64,000 nucleotides of DNA from Ferrovibrio sp041906005. GTDB lineage: Bacteria; Pseudomonadota; Alphaproteobacteria; Ferrovibrionales; Ferrovibrionaceae. The notes under the pieces were generated by a model. The model was not told the origin of the DNA, ran no database searches, and saw only the letters and a list, made by a program, of their open reading frames with translations. Position numbers and translations under genes: made by a program. Location of the stretch: the NCBI RefSeq assembly GCF_041906005.1, contig NZ_JAYRJY010000001.1:868001-932000 (forward strand), given 5' to 3'. Positions 57,084 to 64,000 of this stretch are shown here, one piece after another (position 1 is the first letter of the stretch; each line of letters opens with the position of its first letter).

Positions 57084-57896
57084 ATGTCTGCCATCCGCAT
57101 CGGTATCGTCGGCATCGCCGGCCGCATGGGCCAGACGCTGGTGCGCGAGGTGGCGCAGACCAAGGGCTGCGTCCTGGCCGGCGGCACCGAGCTGGCGGGC
57201 TCGCCCGCCCTGGGCAGGGATCCCGGCGAACTGGCCGGCATCGGGGCGACCGGCGTGACGATCATCGACGATGCCGCGCAGATGTTCGGCAATGTGGACG
57301 TGGTGCTGGATTTCACCGTGCCCGCCGCCCTGCCCCGCCATGCGGCGCTGGCCGCCCAGGGCAAGACCGCCTATGTGGTGGGCACCACCGGGCTGGAGCC
57401 GCAGCATTTCGAGGCGCTGGAGAAGGCCGCGCACCACTGCGCCATCGTGCAGGGCTACAACATGAGCCTGGGCGTGAATCTGCTGGCTGGCCTGACCCGG
57501 CAACTCGCGGCATCTTTGGGCGATGACTGGGACATCGAGATCGTGGAGATGCATCACCGCATGAAGGTGGACGCGCCGAGCGGCACCGCCATCCTGCTGG
57601 GCGAGATGGCGGCTCTGGGCCGTGGCATTCCGCTGGACAAGAATGCCGAACGGGGCCGCGACGGGATCACCGGCGCGCGCAAGAAGGGCGCGATCGGCTT
57701 CGCGGCTTTGCGCGGCGGCAACGTGGCTGGCGAGCATACCGTGATCTTCGCCGCCGATAACGAGCGCATCGAACTGAGCCACAAGGCCACCGATCGTGGT
57801 ATTTTCACCCGTGGCGCGCTGCGCGCCGCCCTGTGGGTGCATGGCAAACCGGCCGGCCTGTATCGCATGGCCGATGTGCTGGGCATGGCCGGCTGA
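57084..57896 (+). CDS. dapB: 4-hydroxy-tetrahydrodipicolinate reductase
   Basis: Lysine and diaminopimelate synthesis. 270 residues. NAD(P) motif GIVGIAGRMGQTLV and active-site VEMHHRMKVDAPSGTAILL. Stands 90 bases after dnaJ. The stop codon lies within a perfect 14-bp tandem duplication. Confidence 0.96.
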   Translation: MSAIRIGIVGIAGRMGQTLVREVAQTKGCVLAGGTELAGSPALGRDPGELAGIGATGVTIIDDAAQMFGNVDVVLDFTVPAALPRHAALAAQGKTAYVVGTTGLEPQHFEALEKAAHHCAIVQGYNMSLGVNLLAGLTRQLAASLGDDWDIEIVEMHHRMKVDAPSGTAILLGEMAALGRGIPLDKNAERGRDGITGARKKGAIGFAALRGGNVAGEHTVIFAADNERIELSHKATDRGIFTRGALRAALWVHGKPAGLYRMADVLGMAG

Positions 57897-57918
57897 TCGG
57901 GGCTGGCTGATCGGGGCT
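57891..57918. repeat. 14-bp tandem duplication spanning the dapB stop codon
   Basis: GGCTGATCGGGGCT at 57891-57904 and 57905-57918, followed by a partial third GGCT. Confidence 0.9.
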
Positions 57919-58004
57919 GGCTCAAACAGTTCGGTCGTTGGCGAAGCATTTCTGCAAGACATTCAGCCCACGGCGCGGCATCTTCCGCAGGAGAGGAGTT
58001 GCCC

Positions 58005-58349
58005 ATGATCGCTGTGATTTTCGAAGTCTGGCCCGATGGCGAAGACGGCCGGACGGAATACCTGGATATCGCCGCCGGCCTGCGGCCGGAACTGGCCAAG
58101 GTGGATGGCTTCATCAGCGTGGAACGGTTCAGTTCGCTGACCGAGCCGGGCAAGATGCTCTCCCTGTCGTTCTGGCGCGACGAGGAGGCCGTGAAGACCT
58201 GGCGCGGTCAGGACAATCATCGCATGGCGCAGGTCAAAGGGCGCGGCGGCGTGTTTCGCAACTATCGCCTGCGCGTGGCGCATGTGCTGCGCGATTACGG
58301 CCTCGACGAACGCCGCGAACAGGCGCCGGAGGAATTCCGCAACCGGTAA
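58005..58349 (+). CDS. antibiotic biosynthesis monooxygenase-like (ABM) protein
   Basis: Ferredoxin-like alpha/beta barrel of 114 residues (MIAVIFEVWPDGEDG, VDGFISVERFSS, MLSLSFWRDEEAVKTWR). The family covers cofactor-free monooxygenases and heme-degrading enzymes, many without known function. ATG 58005 has GGAGAGGAG upstream. Confidence 0.82.
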   Translation: MIAVIFEVWPDGEDGRTEYLDIAAGLRPELAKVDGFISVERFSSLTEPGKMLSLSFWRDEEAVKTWRGQDNHRMAQVKGRGGVFRNYRLRVAHVLRDYGLDERREQAPEEFRNR

Positions 58350-58356
58350 ATAAAGA

Positions 58357-58866
58357 TCAGATGCTGTCGAGCGGGCGCAGGCCGGCACCCGGTGGGATGC
58401 GCCAACGCACCAGCGCCTCGCGCAGGGCATCGGCCAGCACGCGACGCTCATCAGGACTTAAGAAAGCGCCCAGCGTCAGCGAACGACCGTGGCTCCAAAG
58501 CCGCAGCGGCGCGGAATCGTCCTCGGCATCGCATTCCACCCGCAGCCAGTAGGGTTGCAGCCGCCAGGCCTTTTCGTTGCCCCTGGCATCGATGCGGCGC
58601 ACTTCCAGCGCGTCCTGGTCCAGCCGGATGATCTCGCGCGCCCGGGCCTGGGCATAGCTGTAGCGGAAGGCCAGCCAGAGCAGCAGCACATCAAGGCCGC
58701 AGAAACCGAAGACCGGCCAGGCGCCGATGGCCCAGAAGGCGATGCCGGCGGCAAAATTCACCAGCCCGAAGAACACCATCAGGATGATAAAGCCGCGCGG
58801 GCCCAGCGAGCGGTAGGGCTTCAGCTCGATTTCGAAAACCGGCGCGATCCGGGCGGTATCGGTCAT
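58357..58866 (-). CDS. DUF2244 membrane protein
   Basis: 169 residues with two membrane helices near 27-75 (GFIILMVFFGLVNFAAGIAF and VFGFCGLDVLLLWLAF) and a C-terminal soluble part (LQPYWLRVECDAEDD, SHGRSLTLGAFLSPDER). Family of unknown role, common in alphaproteobacteria. Start ATG 58864-58866; the frame beyond lies opposite the threonine ammonia-lyase. Confidence 0.85.
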   Translation of the reverse strand: MTDTARIAPVFEIELKPYRSLGPRGFIILMVFFGLVNFAAGIAFWAIGAWPVFGFCGLDVLLLWLAFRYSYAQARAREIIRLDQDALEVRRIDARGNEKAWRLQPYWLRVECDAEDDSAPLRLWSHGRSLTLGAFLSPDERRVLADALREALVRWRIPPGAGLRPLDSI

Positions 58867-58983
58867 GGCCTTTAAGCTAGACCGGACGATCCACGTCGCC
58901 AAGCCCGGAGCACGCCGGCCCGTGACCCCGGCGGCGGGCTCGATTATAGTCCTGTTATCAATCTGTTGTGCCGGATGGAGCCT

Positions 58984-60210
58984 ATGACCTCGCTTGCCCC
59001 GATGATCGGCCTGGCCGATGTGCGCGCCGCCGCCGACCGCATTCGCGGCGCTGTGGCCGAGACGCCCTGCCTGCATTCGCGCACGCTGTCCAGCCTGACC
59101 GGCGCCGAGGTCTGGCTGAAATTCGAGAACCACCAGTTCACCGCCAGCTTCAAGGAGCGCGGCGCACTCAACAAGCTGCTGCAGCTTTCGGACGCCGAAC
59201 GCAAGCGTGGCGTGATCGCCATGTCGGCCGGCAACCATGCCCAGGGTGTGGCCTACCATGCCGGGCGATTGGGGATTCCCGCCACCATCGTGATGCCGAC
59301 CATCACGCCATTCGTGAAGGTGCGCCATGTACGCGCCTTCGGCGCCCGCGTGGTGATCGAGGGCGACACGCTGGTGGAGGCCGCCGCCAAGGCCCGCGCG
59401 CTGGCCGAAGCCGAGGGCCTGGTCTTCGTGCATCCCTATGACGATCCCGCCATCATGGCCGGCCAGGGCACGCTGGCGCTGGAGATGCTGGCGCAGGCGC
59501 CGGCTTTGCAGGACCTGCTCGTGCCGGTGGGCGGCGGCGGCCTGATCGCCGGCATGGCGGTGGCGGCCAAGGCGCTGAAACCCGATCTGCGTGTCTTCGG
59601 CGTGGAATCGGAGCTTTACACGGCTATGTATCAGGAGATGCACGGCCTGCCGGTGAGCGTGGGCGGCGTGTCGATCGCCGAAGGCATTTCCGTGCGCGAT
59701 ATCGGCCGCGCCCCCATTGCGGTGGCGCGCCAGCATGTGGAAGACGTGCTGATCGCCCGCGAGGCCGATATCGAGCGCGCCATCGTGGCGCTGGTGGAAA
59801 TCGAGAAGACCGTCACCGAAGGCGCCGGCGCGGCGGGACTGGCCGCCCTGCTCGCCCATCCGGAACGCTTCAAGGGCCGCCATGTGGGCATCGTGCTCTC
59901 GGGTGGCAATATCGACACCCGCCTGCTCGCCTCCGTGCTGATGCGCGGGCTGGTGCGCGACGGCCGGCTGGCCCGCATCATCGTGATGAGCGACGACGCG
60001 CCGGGCCGGCTGGCCAAGGCGGCCGGCGTGATCGGCGCGGCCGGCGTGAACATCGTGGAAGTGGCGCACCAGCGCCTCTTCACGCTGGCCTCAGCCAAGG
60101 CCACCGAGATCGAATTCGTGGTGGAGGCGCGCGACCGCGCCCATCTGGAAGACCTGCTGCAGGCTTTGGCCGCCGCCGGCCTGCCGGCCAAGATCGAAGA
60201 ACCGGATTAA
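58984..60210 (+). CDS. ilvA: threonine ammonia-lyase with ACT domain
   Basis: PLP enzyme turning threonine to 2-oxobutyrate. 408 residues. PLP lysine in FTASFKERGALNK, phosphate loop VPVGGGGLIAGMAV, and a C-terminal ACT-like region from about 325. The short form with one ACT domain may be the biodegradative or biosynthetic type; the symbol is tentative. ATG 58984 follows GGAG. Confidence 0.88.
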   Translation: MTSLAPMIGLADVRAAADRIRGAVAETPCLHSRTLSSLTGAEVWLKFENHQFTASFKERGALNKLLQLSDAERKRGVIAMSAGNHAQGVAYHAGRLGIPATIVMPTITPFVKVRHVRAFGARVVIEGDTLVEAAAKARALAEAEGLVFVHPYDDPAIMAGQGTLALEMLAQAPALQDLLVPVGGGGLIAGMAVAAKALKPDLRVFGVESELYTAMYQEMHGLPVSVGGVSIAEGISVRDIGRAPIAVARQHVEDVLIAREADIERAIVALVEIEKTVTEGAGAAGLAALLAHPERFKGRHVGIVLSGGNIDTRLLASVLMRGLVRDGRLARIIVMSDDAPGRLAKAAGVIGAAGVNIVEVAHQRLFTLASAKATEIEFVVEARDRAHLEDLLQALAAAGLPAKIEEPD

Positions 60211-60289
60211 CGTAGCGTCATGGCAGCGTCATGTTTGCCGCGCCCCTGAAAAGCCGGCTATCCTCCGGACCATACAACAGGAGGAAACC

Positions 60290-61051
60290 ATGGGCCGCGT
60301 TGCCAACAAAGTCGCGCTGATCACCGGCGGAGCCTCGGGGCTGGGCCGCGCCACCGCCATCATGATGGCGAAGGAAGGCGCGAAGGTCGCCATCGCCGAC
60401 CGCAACCTGGACGGGGCACGGGCCGTGGCCGACGAGATCGGCAAGGCAGCCATCGCCATCAATCTGGATGTGACCAGCGAACAGCAGTGGATTTCAGCGC
60501 TGGACGTGGTGGATGCCGCCTTCGGCAGGCTGAACGTGATGGTGCATTCGGCCGGCGTGGGCGTGATGAAAAGCGTGGAGGATATCAGCGTCGAGGAATG
60601 GCATTTCGTGCATAACGTGAACCTGCACGGCCCCTTCCTGGGCATCAAGCACGGCCTGCCGCGCATGAAGGCGCATGCGCCCGGCTCGATCGTGATCATC
60701 TCCTCGGTTTCGGGCATCATCGCCGGGCATAACATGTCGGCCTACAACACCTCGAAAGCCGGGGCGCGCATGCTGGCCAAGACCACGGCCCTGCACTGCG
60801 CCAAACGCAAATACGACATCCGCTGCAACTCGGTGCACCCGACTTTCATCGACACGCCGATGGTGCAGAGCATGATCTATGGCGGCGGCGATCCCGCCAT
60901 GGTGCGCCAGAAGCTGGAATCGCAGGTGCCGCTGGGCAAGCTGGGCGAACCCGACGACGTGGCGAATTGCATCCTCTATCTCGCCTCGGATGAATCCAAA
61001 TTCGTCACCGGCGCCGAATTCGTGATCGACGGCGGCATCACCGCCCAATAG
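60290..61051 (+). CDS. SDR-family NAD(P)-dependent oxidoreductase
   Basis: 253 residues. Cofactor motif ITGGASGLGRATAIM, Ser in IVIISSVSGI and YxxxK in SAYNTSKAG. Close to hydroxysteroid or ring-diol dehydrogenases; substrate unknown. ATG follows AGGAGG. Possibly one operon with the next two genes (23- and 8-base gaps). Confidence 0.9.
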   Translation: MGRVANKVALITGGASGLGRATAIMMAKEGAKVAIADRNLDGARAVADEIGKAAIAINLDVTSEQQWISALDVVDAAFGRLNVMVHSAGVGVMKSVEDISVEEWHFVHNVNLHGPFLGIKHGLPRMKAHAPGSIVIISSVSGIIAGHNMSAYNTSKAGARMLAKTTALHCAKRKYDIRCNSVHPTFIDTPMVQSMIYGGGDPAMVRQKLESQVPLGKLGEPDDVANCILYLASDESKFVTGAEFVIDGGITAQ

Positions 61052-61073
61052 GCAATCCAGCAGGGAGCAGGCC

Positions 61074-61895
61074 ATGCCCGAGATCGAGGTCAACGGCACG
61101 CGGCTGTATTACGAGGATACCGGCCAGGACGGCACTGGCGGGGGCTCGACCGGCCAGACCATCGTGTTCAGCCACGGCCTGCTGTGGGATGCGGAATTGT
61201 TCGCGCCGCAGCTGGCGCATCTGAAAAGCCGCTATCGCGTCATCGCCTACGATCATCGCGGACAGGGCCGCAGCGCCGATGACACGGCCAGCAGCATCAG
61301 CATGGAAACCGTATATCAGGATGCCGTGGCGCTGATCGAGAAGCTGGGCATCGGCCCGGTGCATTTCGCCGGGCTTTCCATGGGCGGTTTCGTCGCCATG
61401 CGACTGGGCGCAAGACGGCCTGATCTGGTGCGCTCGCTGATCCTGATGGAGACCTCGGCCGACCCAGAGCCGCCTGAGAATGTGCCGAAATACCGCAAGC
61501 TCAACGTCGTTGCGCGCTGGCTGGGCCTAAGCCTGGTGGCTGGCAAGGTGATGCCGATCATGTTCTCCGAAGATTTCCTGACCGACCCGGCGCGGGCCGC
61601 CGAACGTGCGCATTGGCGCGGCAAGCTGGTGGGCAACCGGCGCAGCATCTGGCGCGCGGTGAACGGCGTGATCGACCGCGCCGGGGTTTACGACGAACTG
61701 GGCCGCATCCGCTGTCCCGTGCTGGTGGTGGTGGGCGAGCAGGATGTCGCCACCGTGCCGGCCAAGGCCGAGCGCATCCATGCCGCCATCCCGCATTCCC
61801 GGCTGGTCAGGATCGCCAAAGCCGGGCATAGTTCCTCGGTCGAACAGCCAGCCGCGGTGAATGCCGCGCTGGACGGTTTCCTGAAGGATCTCTGA
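61074..61895 (+). CDS. alpha/beta-fold hydrolase
   Basis: 273 residues. Oxyanion site VFSHGLLWDAELF, nucleophile Ser in FAGLSMGGFVAMRLG, Asp in VVVGEQDVATVP and His in KAGHSSSVEQP. Resembles 3-oxoadipate enol-lactonase or haloalkane-type hydrolases. Next to the SDR gene, so both may act on one substrate. Confidence 0.88.
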   Translation: MPEIEVNGTRLYYEDTGQDGTGGGSTGQTIVFSHGLLWDAELFAPQLAHLKSRYRVIAYDHRGQGRSADDTASSISMETVYQDAVALIEKLGIGPVHFAGLSMGGFVAMRLGARRPDLVRSLILMETSADPEPPENVPKYRKLNVVARWLGLSLVAGKVMPIMFSEDFLTDPARAAERAHWRGKLVGNRRSIWRAVNGVIDRAGVYDELGRIRCPVLVVVGEQDVATVPAKAERIHAAIPHSRLVRIAKAGHSSSVEQPAAVNAALDGFLKDL

Positions 61896-61902
61896 AACGA
61901 CG

Positions 61903-62682
61903 ATGCACCACGGACCACGACAGGACGACGGGACTCCCCAGCCCGCGATCCTGATGATCGTCCACCAGGAAAGCTCCGATCCGGGCCGGATCGGCGCCAT
62001 GCTGCGCGAGCGCGGCTATCACCTGGATATCCGCCGCCCCTGCCTGGGGCAGGAACTGCCCGCGACGATGGATCATCACGTCGGCTGCGTGGTGTTTGGC
62101 GGGCCGATGAGCGCCAATGACGATCACCTCGATTTCATCCGTCGCGAACTGGATTTCATCCCGCGGGCCGTCGCCAGCGGCAAACCCTACCTGGGTGTCT
62201 GCCTGGGCGCGCAGCTGCTGGCGCGGGCCGGCGGCGCGAAAGTCGCGCCGCACGCGGAAGGCTGGCACGAGATCGGCTATTACGCGGTGAAGGCCACGCC
62301 GCGCGGCCGCGCCTTTTTCCCCGAACAGCTGCACATGTTCCAGTGGCATGGCGAAGGCTTTGATCTGCCGCGCGGCGCCGTGCGGCTGGCCGCCACCAAC
62401 TGGTTTCCCAACCAGGCCATGAAAATCGGCGCCAACGCCTTCGGCCTGCAGTTCCACCCGGAAGTGACCGAAGCGATGATGCAGCGCTGGACGCAGTTCG
62501 CCGGCCACCGGCTGGTTCTGCCCGGCGCGCAGGCGCGCGATCTGCAACGTGCCTATTGCCAGCGTTTCGATGCCGGCATCGCCGCCTGGCTCGGTGGCTT
62601 CCTCGACCGCTGGCTAGGCGTTGCGGACCAGGATCGCGGCGAAGAAGCCATCCGTGCCGTGGCGGGCGGGCGTCAGGTTTAG
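61903..62682 (+). CDS. class I glutamine amidotransferase-like protein
   Basis: 259 residues. Triad Cys in YLGVCLGAQLLARAGG, then His and Glu in GLQFHPEVTEAM. Resembles GMP-synthase-like amidotransferases without a synthetase partner, such as gamma-glutamyl hydrolysis enzymes. Its last 23 codons lie opposite the rsmB 3' end, a 69-base convergent overlap. Confidence 0.87.
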   Translation: MHHGPRQDDGTPQPAILMIVHQESSDPGRIGAMLRERGYHLDIRRPCLGQELPATMDHHVGCVVFGGPMSANDDHLDFIRRELDFIPRAVASGKPYLGVCLGAQLLARAGGAKVAPHAEGWHEIGYYAVKATPRGRAFFPEQLHMFQWHGEGFDLPRGAVRLAATNWFPNQAMKIGANAFGLQFHPEVTEAMMQRWTQFAGHRLVLPGAQARDLQRAYCQRFDAGIAAWLGGFLDRWLGVADQDRGEEAIRAVAGGRQV

Positions 62683-64000
62683 ATACGGCCCCGGCACCGG
62701 ACAGGCGCCGCCCACCGTCTTCTCCCACACATCCGTCACCGGCAGGACGCGGAAATCCGGATGGCGCTTGAGGAAAGCGGCCACCTGATCCTCGTTTTCC
62801 TCTTTCAGCACCGAGCAGGTGACATAGACCAGCCGGCCGCCCTTGCGCAGCAGTTTCGCCGCGCGGTCGAGAATCTCGGCCTGGCGCTGGGTGAGTTCGG
62901 CGATGTCCTGCGGGGTGAGACGCCATTTGGCATCGGGTTTGCGCCGCCAGGTACCGCTGCCGCTGCAGGGCGCGTCGACCAGCACGCGGTCGGCTTTCTC
63001 GCCATGGCGCTTGAGCCACTTGGCTTCCAGCGGCCGGCATTCGGCGTTGTGTACGCCGGCGCGGCGCAGCCGCAGCTTGGCCTGGGTCAGCCGCCCCTCG
63101 CTGACATCCATCGCAACCAGGCGGCCGGCATTGCGCATCGCCGTGCCCAGCACCAGGGTCTTGCCGCCGGCACCGGCACAGAAATCGGCGACGAACTTGC
63201 AGCCCGCCGCATCCACCAGCAGGGCGGCGATCTGCGAGCCTTCATCCTGCGGTTCGAGCAGGCCATCGGCAAAAGCCTGTGTGTTGTTCACATAGGCCGA
63301 CGGCGACAGCCGCAGCCCGATGGGCGAGAGCGGCGTGAACTGGCACCGCAGGTCTTCCGCCGCCAATGCCGCCATGGCGGCATCGCGCGTGGTCTTCAGC
63401 GTGTTGACGCGCACATCCAGCGGCGCCGGGCGCAGCATGGCGGCCAGCTCCATGTCGAAATCGCCGCCGAAACGTTTCTTCAGGGCCGGCAGCAGCCATT
63501 CCGGCACGCTGTGGCGCGCGGCGGCCGGCATGTCTGGGTGATCCAGCGTATGGCCTTCCAGCCGGCGCAGCAGTACTTCCACCGCCTTGTCGCCACCAAA
63601 CAGCGGCAGCAGACCGCTGGCCTTGGCGCCGCCATTCAGAATCCGATACGCGGCGACGCGCAGCCGGTTATCCGGCGGCAATCCGGCCTGTCCCTCCGAA
63701 ATCCACCAGTCGAGCCGGCCGCGCAGACGCATCACGTCGTCGCTGATCTGGATGATCGCCTCGCGTTCGGCCGCATCGAACTGGCGGTGATGCTGTTTCA
63801 TCCAGGCATGACGGACACGGTCGGCGGTGTCGCGGCTGGGGAACATGGCATCCAGCAGGGCAACGGCGGCCTCGGCCACCTTGCGGCTGCCGGCCGGACG
63901 CAGGCCTCCCTGCTTCTGGCCCGGCTTCTGACCCGGCCTGTGCTCTGGCCTGCGCTCCGTCTGCTCGCGAGCGGATTGCTGGTCGCGATCCTGCCGGGCG
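62614..64000 (-). CDS. RsmB/NOP-family rRNA m5C methyltransferase (5' end outside window)
   Basis: At least 462 residues are visible. NusB-like helices early, then the SAM domain with FCAGAGGKTLVLG, DAPCSGSGTWRRKPDAK (catalytic Cys) and VYVTCSVLKEENEDQV (second Cys), ending DGFFAAILVRNA. Probably methylates 16S rRNA C967 or a related site. GTG 63879 could start it, but the frame stays open to the window edge with a Gln/Arg/Gly-rich, basic extension, so the true start may lie beyond. Confidence 0.9.
   Translation of the reverse strand, partial: ARQDRDQQSAREQTERRPEHRPGQKPGQKQGGLRPAGSRKVAEAAVALLDAMFPSRDTADRVRHAWMKQHHRQFDAAEREAIIQISDDVMRLRGRLDWWISEGQAGLPPDNRLRVAAYRILNGGAKASGLLPLFGGDKAVEVLLRRLEGHTLDHPDMPAAARHSVPEWLLPALKKRFGGDFDMELAAMLRPAPLDVRVNTLKTTRDAAMAALAAEDLRCQFTPLSPIGLRLSPSAYVNNTQAFADGLLEPQDEGSQIAALLVDAAGCKFVADFCAGAGGKTLVLGTAMRNAGRLVAMDVSEGRLTQAKLRLRRAGVHNAECRPLEAKWLKRHGEKADRVLVDAPCSGSGTWRRKPDAKWRLTPQDIAELTQRQAEILDRAAKLLRKGGRLVYVTCSVLKEENEDQVAAFLKRHPDFRVLPVTDVWEKTVGGACPVPGPYLNLTPARHGTDGFFAAILVRNA

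Overview
The window reads as one contiguous chromosomal segment from a high-GC alphaproteobacterium, most like the Rhodospirillales. Support comes from the runs pyrF-trpF-trpB-trpA-accD-folC, prfA-prmC next to a DUF4167 gene, hisS-ispG-RodZ-like, and ptsP-lysC-ubiG, plus GC-rich codon use and frequent GTG starts. The genus cannot be fixed from sequence reading alone. No rRNA, CRISPR array, transposase or integrase was seen.

Layout. 1-8.8 kb: an outer-membrane barrel protein cut by the window edge, a YbaL-type antiporter, a shortened threonyl-tRNA synthetase behind a leader-peptide attenuator, an amidase, a small unknown protein, an AraC/GyrI-type regulator and a secreted deacetylase. 8.8-16.3 kb: pyrimidine, tryptophan, fatty-acid and folate genes, thioredoxin and an exported hydrolase. 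16.3-27.2 kb: translation (prfA, prmC, hisS), isoprenoid (ispG), cell shape (RodZ-like), nitrogen-PTS (ptsP), lysC and ubiG. 27-37.6 kb: small metabolic and repair genes (DUF1178, SAM methyltransferase, GNAT, IMPase, nitrilase, Grx, ComF, AtuA-type, Ada, Dps, MsrP, HAD). 37.6-45 kb: a candidate small RNA, a LysR plus PAS histidine kinase pair, trxB, a large unknown protein and an Lrp regulator. 45-47.5 kb: the main accessory patch, with a lone reverse transcriptase beside a tRNA-Glu gene, overlapping palindromes, phased T-tracts, a 58-residue basic ORF and tRNA-Gly. 47.5-64 kb: heat-shock genes (hrcA, grpE, dnaK, dnaJ), TspO, a CBS-histidine kinase, AlkB, an exported nicotinamidase, dapB, threonine ammonia-lyase and a short SDR/hydrolase/amidotransferase run meeting rsmB.

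Most genes are ordinary housekeeping genes. Two loci deserve most attention. First, a stand-alone ThrRS lacking the TGS and editing domains sits behind a 24-codon leader ORF with four Thr codons and three mutually exclusive hairpins (1:2, 2:3, 3:4); this looks like ribosome-mediated attenuation of a backup synthetase. Second, the lone reverse transcriptase of unassigned class has a structured leader and lies at the 3' side of tRNA-Glu. Smaller signals are a candidate sRNA with C-rich unpaired motifs, four microduplications that span stop codons, and several convergent gene pairs whose ends overlap.
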